Source: Tragulus kanchil
Lineage: Eukaryota > Chordata > Mammalia > Artiodactyla > Tragulidae
DNA: 64,000 nt
Assembly: GCA_022376925.1 (NCBI GenBank)
Contig: JAIOJX010000005.1
Span: 158,177,501-158,241,500 of the forward strand
Reading direction: 5' to 3'
Shown here: positions 1-12,005 of the stretch, in pieces
Layout of the letters: every line of letters starts with the position of its first letter
Position numbering within the stretch: the stretch's first letter is position 1
Program-made: the position numbers and the translations under genes
Notes under the pieces: generated by a model
The model's input: the letters and a program-made list of their open reading frames with translations, nothing else
What the model was told of the DNA's origin: nothing
Databases searched by the model: none

Positions 1-200
1 GGATAAAAGGAGGATGGAGGTAAAAGGGGATGCGGGCCTCCTCAGGCAGAGCACAGAAGCACTGAAGTGTGGGCTGCAAAGGGAGGCCTGGTCGCACTCG
101 ACTTCTGTTTTCTTCCCCTGCCCTGGCTCTCATCACGTAAATGCTGACTTGGCTGCACTGGCTGACCTACAGGCTGAAGATCTCAAAGAAACTCTGATGT
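1..200. other. Intron, no recognised repeat
   Basis: Intronic or upstream gene-body sequence with no recognisable exon or repeat. It ends in CTGATGT (194-200), the left target-site duplication of the SINE that follows. Confidence 0.5.
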
Positions 201-509
201 CCTTTTTTGTGGGGAGGGGCGGGTTGGGAAGGGAAGGGGCAGGCGGGCCACTTCTCTTGGTCTTTCATTTATTTATTTTTCATCCATCTTTGTTCTTTGG
301 CCCATGTGGGCCTCCCATCGCGGTGGCCTCGCCTGTTGTTGCAGAGCACTGGCTCTGGGTGCATGCGCTCCAGAGCTCCAGCTTGATAATTGGACACATG
401 AGTCCAGCTGCTCCGCGGCACATGGGATCTTCCCAGGCCAGGGATCGAACTGGCATCCCTTGCACTGCAAGGCGGTGTCTTTACCCACTGGACCACCAGG
501 GAAGCCCCC
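201..509 (-). mobile_element. CpG-rich tRNA-derived SINE, insertion A
   Basis: On the minus strand the element begins GGGCTTCCCTGGTGGTCCAG, a tRNA-like head with A-box-like TGGTCCAGTGG and a B-box-like GTTCGATCCC. It then has a GC-rich body with CCGCGGAGCAGCTGGACT and GCATGCACCCAGAGCC-type stretches, and a purine/AT-rich tail. CTGATGT flanks it on both sides (194-200 and 510-516), a target-site duplication showing retrotransposition. The head resembles CHR-type artiodactyl SINEs. The body is shared with the copies at 537, 47800 and 56771 and is not one I can assign to a named subfamily. Confidence 0.8.
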
Positions 510-536
510 CTGATGTACCTTTCCCTCTTATTCTTT

Positions 537-865
537 TTTTTTTTTAAAGATTTATTTATTTATTTATTTTGGGCGGGGGTCGGGTTGGGGAGGGAGGGGA
601 GCAGGCAGGCCACTTCTATTATAGGTCTTTCATTTCTCTATTTTCATCCGTCTTTATTCTTTGGCTCCTGCGGGCCTCCCATCGCGGTGGTGTCTGTCGT
701 TGCAGAGCGCCGGCTCTGGGCGCATGCGCTCCAGAGCTCCGGCTCGGTAATTGGACACATCAGTCCAGCCGCTCCGCGGCACGTGGGATCTTCCCAGGCC
801 AGGGATCGAACCGGCGCCCCTTGCACTGCAAGGCGGTGTCCTTACCCACTGGACCACCAGGGAAG
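537..865 (-). mobile_element. CpG-rich tRNA-derived SINE, insertion B
   Basis: This is a full-length member of the same family, about 329 bp, ending on its own strand in an (AAAT)n-type tail and an A run (537-575 on +). CCCTCTTATTCTTT is present at 523-536 and 866-879, a perfect 14-bp target-site duplication. It is about 94% identical by eye to the + strand element at 56771, with many differences at CpG positions. The element landed just outside insertion A, in the 3'-flanking A/T-poor stretch. Confidence 0.85.
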
Positions 866-1656
866 CCCTCTTATTCTTTAAATGAATACTCCATGCTCAA
901 TCCTTTGTTGGAAGGCTCTTTAGGAAATGTCAAGGGGGCGTGCAGGTATGCACCCAGCAGGCAAGTCTGGGGTAAGATCCCTGGCGGTCTGCTTTGAGGA
1001 ACCCATTTCTCTTTCTGTATAAAGTACAGCAAGGAAGAGTGAACGATAAAGAAAGTTGGAAGACGCATAGGAGAGAGTAGAAAATGGCATGGCCAGGACT
1101 TCTTTGGGGGCAACATTATACAACTTAGCACTCAGAGTCTTGGTGGTTTAAAAAAGTCATAATTAATAATTATCAGCTTGTCTAGGGCATCGAATATTTG
1201 GCTTTAAAAACTGATTTAAGCTCATGGCAAGGGAAACCATGGTGAAATGAGATTTCTCCATGGATGGTTCTCTTTGTCAGTGTTACCACAGCCTTTCAGG
1301 CATCCAGGCTTGCTAAGGGTAGCTTGCTGTCCAGTTTAATGTCATCTGTTCTCCAGACTAGCGCACTGCCTCCTCCCCTCTCTCACTTTTGAAAGGTTAG
1401 CCTTTCTTCAGAACACAGGTTTTTCCAGCAACATCTGTCAGCTTGGCCTCGCCTGTTGTTGCAGAGCACTGGTTCTGAGTGCATGCGCTCCAGAGCTCCA
1501 GCTTGATAATTGGACACATGAGTCCAGCTGCTCCGCGGCACATGGGATCTTCCCAGGCCAGGGATCGAACTGGCATCCCTTGCACTGCAAGGCGGTGTCT
1601 TTACCCACTGGACCACCAGGGAAGCCCCCCTGATGTACCTTTCCCTCTTATTCTTT

Positions 1657-1988
1657 TTTTTTTTTAAAGATTTATTTATTTATTTATTTTGGGCGGGGGT
1701 CGGGTTGGGGAGGGAGGGGAGCAGGCAGGCCACTTCTATTATAGGTCTTTCATTTCTCTATTTTCATCCGTCTTTATTCTTTGGCTCCTGCGGGCCTCCC
1801 ATCGCGGTGGTGTCTGTCGTTGCAGAGCGCCGGCTCTGGGCGCATGCGCTCCAGAGCTCCGACTCGGTGATTGGACACATCAGTCCAGCCGCTCCGCGGC
1901 ACGTGGGATCTTCCCAGGCCAGGGATCGAACTGGCTCCCCTTGCACTGCAAGGCAGTGTCCTTATCCACTGGACCACCAGGGGAAGCC
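1657..1988 (-). mobile_element. SINE insertion B, duplicated copy
   Basis: This is the D1 copy of the SINE at 537-865, with the same flanking CCCTCTTATTCTTT. It differs by several substitutions in the body, such as GACTCGGTGA versus GGCTCGGTAA, and one extra G at the head. It is not an independent insertion. The truncated D1 copy of SINE A lies immediately before it at 1444-1629. Confidence 0.85.
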
Positions 1989-2571
1989 CCCTCTTATTCT
2001 TTAAATGAATACTCCATTCTCAATCCTTTGTTGGAAGGCTCTTTAGGAAATGTCAAGGGGGCGTGCAGGTATGCACCCAGCAGGCAAGTCTGGGGTAAGA
2101 TCCCTGGCGGTCTGCTTTGAGGAACCCATTTCTCTTTCTGTATAAAGTACAGCAAGGAAGAGTGAACGATAAAGAAAGTTGGAAGACGCATAGGAGAGAG
2201 TAGAAAATGGCATGGCCAGGACTTCTTTTGGGGCAACATTATACAACTTAGCACTCAGAGTCTTGGTGGTTTAAAAAAGTCATAATTAATAATTATCAGC
2301 TTGTCTAGGGCATCGAATATTTGGCTTTAAAAACTGATTTAAGCTCATGGCAAGGGAAACCATGGTGAAATGAGATTTCTCCATGGATGGTTCTCTTTGT
2401 CAGTGTTACCACAGCCTTTCAGGCATCCAGGCTTGCTAAGGGTAGCTTGCTGTCCAGTTTAATGTCATCTGTTCTCCAGACTAGCGCACTGCCTCCCTCC
2501 CCCTCTCTCACTTTTGAAAGGTTAGCCTTTCTTCAGAACGGTACAGGTTTTTCCAGCAACATCTGTCAGCT

Positions 2572-4978
2572 TGGCAACGAACACACCCTAACGAAATTAC
2601 GACCGTTTGAAGACCATCTAAATACTGTAGGGAATCTTTCCTCTCCTCTCTCCCCACGCCTCCTCCTGTTTTCACCCAAGAAGAGAAGGGCACTAACAAG
2701 GCATTTATCACTGTCTATATCACTGATAAACTGTAAGCCTATTTGTGTCTGTGATTTTTTTTTAAATGCATTTTGATTTATTCACTCAATTGTGATAGCT
2801 CATGAAACCTCAAAGCACTGAGTATCCTAGAAGGCAGGTTGTGGGCAGACCCTCTTGTTTAATGTAGAGAGACCCTTAGCCACCGTACTATTAGCACGAA
2901 GAGTCTTCTTGGGCCTGATAGCTCCCAAGATCTTGATCCGATTCAGGAGATCAGAATTTGCTGTCCCCAGCAAATATCGACCAGAAGGAACTGCTTTCTT
3001 GGTTATTCTGAAGCTGCCAAGTGCATATTACACTAGCAGGTGCTAATAGGTTTTTGCTGGTCAGTATAATTGTTACTGGTTCTTCTTTCCCCTGTCTCCT
3101 ATCTTTTTATGATTGAAGAGTGGCTCAAGAGAATAAAAGTCTCCCCTCTTGTATAATACCCAGGTTTCTGAAATGCTGGTCCCACCTACCCATACCGTGT
3201 GGGGAAGAGCCTGGCTCTTCATGGATAGGGAAGTACCAAGCCTGGATCTTGTTATTATCTGAAAATCTAGAGATGCCTTTATGAATACAATCTAGTATGT
3301 TCTTCCAGTATTCATAAGAAGGCAGAAAGAGAGAGAGACTTTATGGGCAAAGAAGCCAAGCCACGGAGTTGTTAAACAGCTTCCTAGAGATTGCCTGGGA
3401 GATGGTTTACAGAACTCAGGTGAGCTCTCCAGGTACCTGCTCTCCAGGCCATTGCCTGTCCAGTGGAGGTTCGAGCTGAAGAAAGGCAGGGTAGCAGACA
3501 TTTCCCCTCTCAGGATTAAAGTATGTAGACATGATGCAAAGAGAGCTAGAACTCAGAATTAAGATACTTCCTAATTGGCAAGTCCCAGAATATTCATAAT
3601 AAAATGCCACTTAAAAATACTCACATCCATTTTTCATTTCGCAAAGCACTAAGTGTAAAATGTTGGAAGAACCCAGAGTAGTTGCAGAAGGAGCTTTTAA
3701 AGCTGCCTTTTAGTGTGTCTTCATCTGACACTATAAGCCTGCTGGAAAACATAGCATGATTCTTCAGTCTAGATTAACTTTGGTCCCCAGAGGTAGTATA
3801 AATTGTCCTTTTTCCTGAGGGTTTTTTTCATAACTACTTTACTTAGGAGTATGAGTAAAGTTGTTCTAGGTCACTTGTAAGACTTTGATTGTCAATCTTT
3901 GAAACATGGTAGGCAAATTTCCCCAGGGACTCCCTAGTTCACCTGTTGGGAAGCACAGCCTCTGACTGACCCAGGGGATTGCTCAGCTCCCCCAAAGCCT
4001 GGGCTGGCCCCTCAGGCTAAAAGTAGGGGAGCCCAGGGAGCAAGGTTTCCCTCAGGCATCCTGTGGGGTTTGATTACAGAGTTTCCTTTCTGAAAGCTCA
4101 ATATTCACAAGTTTAAGACTCACCTTTACCCATATGTTTATTCTAAATTCCAGTCTCACTCCCTTGAGATTCTCAGAAATGCTTTCCTTCTCACACAACT
4201 CCATCCAGAATGGTCTATGGGAACTGAAACATGGGAGAATTTGGTATAGTCTCCCACCTTTTTCTCTCTGCCTTCAAAATCTGTGGCTGGAAGTTTTTGC
4301 CAAAGTAGAATTGTAGGAGCATAGTTTCCACAGATCTGATTGGGACATTTTCTGTAAAATGTACAAAATTGCCCTTAATTTTTAAATGCCTCACTGCTGA
4401 TAACTCTTGTTAATACAAACTCAAATTTTATAATTATTGATATATCATTCAGTAGCCTAGGACCATCATTCAAGAGCTTAAGACTCAAGAGTTGTCCATT
4501 ATCTTAGAATCATTCTGAAGACTTTAAAGTTTGAAACATCCACCAGCTTCAAATGAGAAGAGGTAAACTACTACTTTGTTAAAACGATACTTCAAAAAAC
4601 ACAAACATTTCCTTGCAAATCACAACTTCTTTTGCAGACAAGAAACAAATAAACAAACAAACATTTTGCACATCCTTTTTCTATGCTTAACCTGAATGAG
4701 AAATACTCCCCCCAAACTGTGGTGACATCTCTGAACTTGAATCACGAAACTGTTGTGGCCCAACAAGACCTTTCACTGGTAGTGTGGAACAAAAATAACT
4801 GTTGATTTCAGCATCTTTTAAGACATAAGGAAAAATAAATCCATGTAAAACTCTTATGATACTAGTCATAAAAAAAAGACACCTTTCACATTATAACTTT
4901 TAAATTTTTTTATGAGTTTTCAAAACTTGCAAGACCAGTTCCAACGACTCTTTTATGTTAGGTATTTCCCGCATAACA
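2572..4978. other. Intron, no gene or clear repeat
   Basis: About 2.4 kb of intron-like sequence. Short open frames here have no protein-like character. I recognise no SINE or LINE, though old degraded repeats could be missed by eye. Confidence 0.5.
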
Positions 4979-7305
4979 GCATGAATAACTTGTCCTGATG
5001 TAGGGGGTAGATGTAGAGTCTTTCTTTCTCTTACAGATTATGTCCAGAGAAAAGGAAAAAATATCACCCCAGTGAGAGACTGCCTATTAGTTCAAACACA
5101 GAGTTGGATGTTTGGAATCTCTCTTTTCTGGCATCTGGAAATTCCTTTGTCCTAAGTTTAAAGGCCTTGTCTACAGAATGAATCTTTCTCTGATACACTG
5201 TAGTGGTTACTGCTGTTAAACATCTGATGCTCGATTCTTTAAGGTCTTTTTGAATTAAAGATTTTCACAGCTAAAACCTCCAGCTGGAGTGTGAAAACTA
5301 CACATAAGAGAATAAACCTCTTAAGCAGTTAGTTCTGGAACATGGTTTGCCTCAAAGGCCCCAGTGTAAGAGAGAATTCACTGATCCTGGTGAACTGCAC
5401 ACTTGGGATCCATTGCCCTGCCCCCGTCTTACCTTTGCCCCTGAGAATAGCTGCCTCTGATTTTTCACCTCCATCTTCTAGAAAGCTGCCATGTTCTCGG
5501 AATTGTTCAGAGCTTTAACATTCTAAAGTTAGATGGTTTGCATACTTTGGGAGGAGGAAGAGCCTTAAAGTTTGGGACAGTGTTAGCTCTTCCTGTCACT
5601 GGTTAAACAGAGCCCAGCATGATTATAATCTCAAGATATGGTGTGTGATCTGGGCAGCCTTTGGTGATGCCAGAATTGGAGCTGTAACAGAAATGATGAG
5701 AACACTGAAGTTATACTAACTGAAACAGACAAAAATGAAAACAAAGAAAAAAAGGAAAAGAGACTCAGAGTAATGGGTCTCCAGCATTCAAAAGGCATGG
5801 TCTGTTTTCTTCCCATGCTCTTCCCCTGCAGACATGACTAAATCCTTAGGAACTGTGTTAGAAAGCAGCCTTTCCACAGAGCTGGGAACTGTGGGATAAC
5901 TTGGGAAAGGGAAAGCTTAAAGGTTTTTCTTCAGCAATGTGATGTAAGATACTCTGTGAGCTTCCCTGGCGGCTCAGGCGGTAAAGAATCTGCCTGCAGT
6001 GCAGGAGACTTGGATTCAGTCTGTGATTCGGGAAGATCTCCTGGAGAAGGAAATGGCAACCCACTCCAGTATTCTTGCCTGGGGAATCCCATGGACTGAG
6101 AAGCCACGGCGGGCTAAAGTGATCACAGTGGGATGACCATGCATGAATAACTTGTCCTGATGTAGGGGTAGATGTAGAGTCTTTCTTTCTCTTACAGATT
6201 ATGTCCAGAGAAAAGGAAAAAATATCACCCCAGTGAGAGACTGCCTATTAGTTCAAACACAGAGTTGGATGTTTGGAATCTCTCTTTTCTGGCATCTGGA
6301 AATTCCTTTGTCCTAAGTTTAAAGGCCTTGTCTACAGAATGAATCTTTCTCTGATACACTGTAGTGGTTACTGCTGTTAAACATCTGATGCTCGATTCTT
6401 TAAGGTCTTTTTGAATTAAAGATTTTCACAGCTAAAACCTCCAGCTGGAGTGTGAAAACTACACATAAGAGAATAAACCTCTTAAGCAGTTAGTTCTGGA
6501 ACATGGTTTGCCTCAAAGGCCCCAGTGTAAGAGAGAATTCACTGATCCTGGTGAACTGCACACTTGGGATCCATTGCCCTGCCCCCGTCTTACCTTTGCC
6601 CCTGAGAATAGCTGCCTCTGATTTTTCACCTCCATCTTCTAGAAAGCTGCCATGTTCTCGGAATTGTTCAGAGCTTTAACATTCTAAAGTTAGATGGTTT
6701 GCATACTTTGGGAGGAGGAAGAGCCTTAAAGTTTGGGACAGTGTTAGCTCTTCCTGTCACTGGTTAAACAGAGCCCAGCATGATTATAATCTCAAGATAC
6801 GGTGTGTGATCTGGGCAGCCTTTGGTGATGCCAGAATTGGAGCTGTAACAGAAATGATGAGAACACTGAAGTTATACTAACTGAAACAGACAAAAATGAA
6901 AACAAAGAAAAAAAGGAAAAGAGACTCAGAGTAATGGGTCTCCAGCATTCAAAAGGCATGGTCTGTTTTCTTCCCATGCTCTTCCCCTGCAGACATGACT
7001 AAATCCTTAGGAACTGTGTTAGAAAGCAGCCTTTCGACAGAGCTGGGAACTGTGGGATAACTTGGGAAAGGGAAAGCTTAAAGGTTTTTCTTCAGCAATG
7101 TGATGTAAGATACTCTGTGAGCTTCCCTGGCGGCTCAGGCGGTAAAGAATCTGCCTGCAGTGCAGGAGACTTGGATTCAGTCTGTGATTCGGGAAGATCT
7201 CCTGGAGAAGGAAATGGCAACCCACTCCAGTATTCTTGCCTGGGGAATCCCATGGACTGAGAAGCCACGGCGGGCTAAAGTCCACGGATCACAGTGGGGC
7301 ATGAC
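4979..7305. repeat. Tandem duplication D2 (offset 1162 bp)
   Basis: Copies are 4979-6140 and 6141-7305, both starting GCATGAATAA. They differ at scattered single bases, such as TAGGGGG versus TAGGGG, GATATGG versus GATACGG and TCCACAG versus TCGACAG. The end of the left copy is ragged: it lacks CCACG and further bases that the right copy has inside its Bov-tA. This is what a low-quality sequence end would look like. Confidence 0.95.
5960..6136 (+). mobile_element. Bov-tA SINE (left D2 copy, truncated)
   Basis: The tRNA-Glu-like head GCTTCCCTGGCGGCTCAGGC is followed by the BovA body with CTGGAGAAGGAAATGGCAAC and CCACTCCAGTATTCTTGCC, diagnostic of ruminant Bov-tA. The 3' end is broken at the D2 junction. 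The longer copy is at 7121-7312. Confidence 0.9.
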
Positions 7306-7312
7306 TGAGCAA
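7121..7312 (+). mobile_element. Bov-tA SINE (right D2 copy)
   Basis: Nearly complete Bov-tA from the GCTTCCC head to ATGACTGAGCAACTAAC at the 3' end. It is the same insertion as 5960-6136, carried by the D2 duplication. Confidence 0.9.
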
Positions 7313-7501
7313 CTAACACTTACATGATTGAAAAGTGATATTTTGACTGAAATATAATAGATTTACAGTGTATTAAATTAACTGATTTAATAGATTACAA
7401 TGCACTAAATTAACTTTCTGCTGAACAGAATTCTTGCCTGGAAAATTCCATGGATGGAGAAACCTGGTGAGCTACATGGGGTCTCAAATATATATATATA
7501 T

Positions 7502-7707
7502 GGGGCTTCCCTGATGGCTCAGTAGTAAAGAATCTGCCTGCAATGCAGGAGACCGGGTTCCATCCCTGGGTTGGGAAGACCCCCCTGGAGGAAGACATGG
7601 CAACCCACTCCAGTCTTCTGGCCTGGAGAATTCCATGGATGCAGGACACTGGTAGGCTACAGTCCCTGAGGTCACACATAGAGTCAAACACAAGTGAGCA
7701 ACCAACT
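7502..7707 (+). mobile_element. Bov-tA SINE in D3, first copy
   Basis: The head GGGCTTCCCTGATGGCTCAG, then the BovA body with ATGGCAACCCACTCCAGTCT, ending GAGCAACCAACTCTTA. It is preceded by a short (TA)n tract at 7488-7500. Confidence 0.9.
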
Positions 7708-7889
7708 CTTACATGATTGAAAAGTGGTTTTTGACTGAAATATAATAGATTTACAGTGTATTAAATTAACTGATTTAATAGATTACAATGCACTAAATTA
7801 ACTTTCTGCTGAACAGAATTCTTGCCTGGAAAATTCAATGGATGGAGAAACCTGGTGAGCTACATGGGGTCTCAAATATATATATATAT

Positions 7890-8097
7890 GGGGTTTCCCT
7901 GATGGCTCAGCGGTAAAGAATATGCCTGCAATGCAGGAGACCGGGTTCCATCCCTGGGTTGGGAAGACCCCCCTGGAGGAAGACATGGCAACCCACTCCA
8001 GTCTTCTGGCCTGGAGAATTCCATGGATGCAGGACACTGGTAGGCTACAGTCCCTGAGGTCACACATAGAGTCAAACACAAGTGAGCAACCAACTCT
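7890..8097 (+). mobile_element. Bov-tA SINE in D3, second copy
   Basis: The D3 copy of 7502-7707, differing at a few bases of the head (GGGTTTCCC, AGCGGTAAAG, AATATGCC). Confidence 0.9.
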
Positions 8098-8105
8098 TAC
8101 ATGAT

Positions 8106-8803
8106 TGAAAAGTGGTTTTTTGATTGAAATACAATGGATTTACAATGTGTTAATTTCTGCTATGTAGAAAAAAGCTTCAGTTTTACATACATATGCATTA
8201 TTTTTTTATATTCTTTTCCATTATGGTTTATTATAGGATATTAAATGTACTTCCCAGTGCTCTACAGTAGGACTTGTTTGCCCATCTTATATATAATAGT
8301 GTGCATATACTAATCCCAGTCACCCACTCCGGCCCTCTCCCACCCTCCCTTCCACCTGGAAGCCACAAATAAGTCTGTTGTCTATGTCTGTGTGAGTCTG
8401 CTTCTGTTTCATAAAAGTTCATTTTGGGTCATATTTTAGATTCTACATGTAACCAGTTTCATAAGGTATTTGTCTTTCTGACTTGCTTCACTTAGTATGA
8501 TAATCTCTAGTTCCATCCATGTTGCTACAAATGGCATTATTTCCATCTTTTTATGTCTAAATAGTATTCCATTTTATATATGTACTGAATCTTCTTTATC
8601 CATTCATCAGTGGATGGACATTTAGGTTGTTTTCATTCTTGGCTGTTGCGAGTAAAACTACTATGAACATAGGGGTGCATATATCTTTTTAAATTATGTT
8701 TTTGTCCAGATACGTGCTCAGGAGCGGGATGGTTGGATCATACAGCAGCTCTAGGTTTAGTTTATTGAGGAGCCTCCATACTGTTTCCCAATGTGGGCTG
8801 CAC
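8106..8803 (-). mobile_element. L1 LINE 3' ORF2 fragment, antisense
   Basis: The + strand carries the familiar reverse complement of the L1 ORF2 C-terminal region, including phrases such as TCCATCCATGTTGCTACAAA, ATCAGTGGATGGACATTTAG and GGAGCCTCCATACTG. Nothing intact remains. The D4 duplication copies most of it to 9269-9896. Confidence 0.85.
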
Positions 8804-10322
8804 CAAGAGAAGCGAGGATTTTAACCTGACTGCTGAAACCAGGAATGAGCGTAGCTCAGTGCCAGCCATGCAGAAAACATTTTGGTAGCTTTTCCATAGT
8901 TTCTAAGAAACTGTAGTTTCTGTAGTTTCTAAAAAAGATGGGCTTGTGCTCTAATTAGCTATTGTTCTTCTACAGCTGTTCAGACTTAACAGCTGTGAAT
9001 ATGTTTCCTTTGGAGTAAGTTGACAGAAGGTTGGACTGCAGTTGGCTGAAAGCTTGCTGGGTCAGCGACAGCTCCTATGTAGTCCTGGAGGTAGGCCCCT
9101 GGGGGGAGTCCCTTTAAAAAAAAAAAGTAAGTGTCTGTAGGGGAATATCTAGATGTGACCTTAAGCTGATAGTCCTGGTTGCTTTTGAAGGAAATACTTT
9201 GTGTCTCTGAAAATCTTAGCAACAGGAAATAGTAGACGTTAATAGAATGATTTGATATTAAATGAAAACTTCAGTTTTACATACATATGCATTCTTTTTT
9301 TATATTCTTTTCCATTATGGTTTATTATAGAATATTAAATGTACTTCCCAGTGCTCTACAGTAGGACTTGTTTGCCCATCTTATATATAATAGTGTGCAT
9401 ATACTAATCCCAGTCACCCACTCCGGCCCTCTCCCACCCTCCCTTCCACCTGGAAGCCACAAATAAGTCTGTTGTCTATGTCTGTGTGAGTCTGCTTCTG
9501 TTTCATAAAAGTTCATTTTGGGTCATATTTTAGATTCTACATGTAACCAGTTTCATAAGGTATTTGTCTTTCTGACTTGCTTCACTTAGTATGATAATCT
9601 CTAGTTCCATCCATGTTGCTACAAATGGCATTATTTCCATCTTTTTATGTCTAAATAGTATTCCATTTTATATATGTACTGAATCTTCTTTATCCATTCA
9701 TCAGTGGATGGACATTTAGGTTGTTTTCATTCTTGGCTGTTGCGAGTAAAACTACTATGAACATAGGGGTGCATATATCTTTTTAAATTATGTTTTTGTC
9801 CAGATACGTGCTCAGGAGCGGGATGGTTGGATCATACAGCAGCTCTAGGTTTAGTTTATTGAGGAGCCTCCATACTGTTTCCCAATGTGGGCTGCACCAA
9901 GAGAAGCGAGGATTTTAACCTGACTGCTGAAACCAGGAATGAGCGTAGCTCAGTGCCAGCCATGCAGAAAACATTTTGGTAGCTTTTCCATAGTTTCTAA
10001 GAAACTGTAGTTTCTGTAGTTTCTAAAAAAGATGGGCTTGTGCTCTAATTAGCTATTGTTCTTCTACAGCTGTTCAGACTTAACAGCTGTGAATATGTTT
10101 CCTTTGGAGTAAGTTGACAGAAGGTTGGACTGCAGTTGGCTGAAAGCTTGCTGGGTCAGCGACAGCTCCTATGTAGTCCTGGAGGTAGGCCCCTGGGGGG
10201 AGTCCCTTTAAAAAAAAAAAAAAAGTAAGTGTCTGTAGGGGAATATCTAGATGTGACCTTAAGCTGATAGTCCTGGTTGCTTTTTGAAGGAAATACTTTG
10301 TGTCTCTGAAAATCTTAGCAAC
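8175..10322. repeat. Tandem duplication D4 (offset 1094 bp) with filler
   Basis: Copies are 8175-9225 and 9269-10322. They are separated by about 43 bases (9226-9268) that belong to neither edge. The A run at 9115-9126 is 12 long versus 14 at 10211-10224. One copy has TATTTTTTT where the other has TCTTTTTTT. The right part of each copy (about 8804-9225 and 9897-10322) is non-repeat intron. Confidence 0.95.
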
Positions 10323-11870
10323 AGAGAAAAATCTAGCCTGAGACCATTAAGCCCTTGATGGCTGCGGGAACCACTGTGCTGTTAGAAAACAATTTGTAAT
10401 GAAAATAGCTAGGGAAACACTGAACGAAGCCCAACTAAAGCACTGTTGTTGAAGATGACAGTCCTCTGTAAGTGCCATTTCATTTTTAAAATCTGCTTCA
10501 AGTGGGTTTTTCCCCCCTATCTCTCAAAGGTGATCTCCGGAGACAGTTAAATAACATGTCAGTCTTATCTTTAAATATAGCCTGGTATAGGTGGCCCTCA
10601 GGTCATGTCCTAGTGAAGTAATGCTGCCTTTTAAAAAATTTATTACTCCTGAATTAAATTTACCGGCAGGCCGTTGGCCACCCCTGGTGCTGCGTAACGA
10701 CAGCAAGCAGGAAAATTGTTTTCAGATCACTTTTCCCCACAGCCTGCGTCATCCTAATATCCATACACTGGCGGGATGCATACACTTTGTTAGCATGCAG
10801 GTTTTGCATTCAGAAGTGGCAAATTAAATTTGTCTGAGCAGAATTGCTGTGTGCACAGAGGGGGAAGAGTAGTTTCCGCCTGGGCCCTTCCCTCTGCCTT
10901 TGCTCCAGCACAGGCTATTGTCAGAGGCACAAGGCTGGAGGATGGCGAGGGAGAGCCAGGCAAGAGACAGATGTGAGGCACTGGATTTTGGCAATATGGT
11001 TTTGTAAACAAAGTGACACAAATGGGGGCAGAAATTCCAGTGGGACAAGGGAGGAAACTGGAAGACTGGAAACAGCACAAAGCTGAGTCCCATCCAGATG
11101 GTGTTTTTAATAAATTTATCAGACGCATGTGAAAGACGGTAATGAACATTCAGATAGGGAGTGGCCTGGCCCCTACTTGAAGAAACACAGTATGTACCTT
11201 CTGTGCTTTGCCTTCAGTTAGAATCACTTTCTAATTTTTTCCAGGAAAAAGCCACAGAACTTAGTCAAACCATCAAGTGATTATTAAGCAGTCCAAATAG
11301 GCAGGCAGAGGTTTCTGTTTCTAGGAAGAAGAATTAATAACAGAATTATTTCCTGCTGAAATGAAGGAAGTGGCCCGTATTAGTAAACCCAGCAGTGACA
11401 TTTAGGAAAGACCTCTTCTTCGTGAGAGCTCTTGTAGTATGAGTAAGGCAGATAGCAATGCCGTCAAACCTAAAGGAGCTTCTATAGTCTTTAAAAGTCG
11501 CTTTATTATTTACATTTTTCCTCTTCCTCCTGTTTTCCTCCAGTTTCCCTCTTAGAAAGTGTTAGAGTCTACCCTGAATGACCAAACTTTCTCCATGTGG
11601 GATAAACTTTTAGGGGAAGAGAAGTTGAGAGCGCTAAAGCGTGTGTCGTGCTTATCGAGCACCTCTTCTGGAGTAGGCATATTTGTTTTCTTTTTAATGT
11701 TTAGGTCAGGACCCAGAGATTGATCATACTTTACTTTTCTAAGAAAATTTTCCTGAGAAAGCATTTTTTTCTGCCTTATTCAGGGACTTTTAGGTTTTCT
11801 AGCTTTTGGTAAGGAGCTATGTTAAGCAAGGTTAAGTGCCATGACCTACATAGGCATGCTTGTCCAGCTC
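10323..11870. other. Intron, low repeat content
   Basis: No gene or young repeat recognised. The block around 10610-10840 is balanced in composition and repeat-free, and might be conserved non-coding DNA, but nothing in the sequence alone proves it. Confidence 0.45.
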
Positions 11871-11873
11871 TGA

Positions 11874-12005
11874 TTCATTCATTCAGCAAATATTTATTTA
11901 CTACCTATTATATGCTAGGCACTCCTTCTTCTCAGTTGGGAATACAGCAGTGAAAAGAAAAGCAAAACTCCATTCCCTTATGGAAAGGGACTCACATGCT
12001 AAATC
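11874..12005. repeat. L2/MIR-type ancient repeat fragment
   Basis: The stretch with TTCATTCAGCAAATATTTAT, TGCTAGGCAC and ATACAGCAGTGAAAAGAAAA follows the well-known mammalian L2-type end sequence. It is strongly diverged, so orientation and subfamily are not assigned. Confidence 0.6.

Larger units (their letters stand above)
324..2571. repeat. Tandem duplication D1 (offset 1120 bp)
   Basis: Positions 324-1443 and 1444-2571 are direct copies. The left breakpoint (TGGC at 324), the junction (TGGC at 1444) and the right edge (TGGC at 2572) share four bases of microhomology. The left boundary cuts through SINE A, so its second copy (1444-1629) lacks the tail. Visible differences include CTCCCC versus CCTCCCCC near 1371/2495 and GAACAC versus GAACGGTAC near 1411/2537. 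No coding sequence is involved. Confidence 0.95.
7320..8097. repeat. 388-bp tandem duplication D3
   Basis: Positions 7320-7708 and 7709-8097 are direct copies, each holding an L1-like AT-rich stretch, a partial BovA body (7428-7485 and 7817-7874), a TA run, and a Bov-tA. A third start of the unit (ACATGATTGAAAAGTGG) follows at about 8100 before the sequence diverges. The unit length is unlike the other duplications, so this one may be a genuine local tandem duplication. Confidence 0.9.

Noticed and set aside
14..2120. Many 60-177-codon frames on both strands, repeated in pairs
   Set aside because: They are translations of the GC-rich SINEs and their D1 copies; the same residues recur wherever the SINE occurs (47.8 and 56.8 kb).
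7121..8097. tRNA-like sequences with A and B boxes
   Set aside because: They are heads of Bov-tA SINEs, not tRNA genes.
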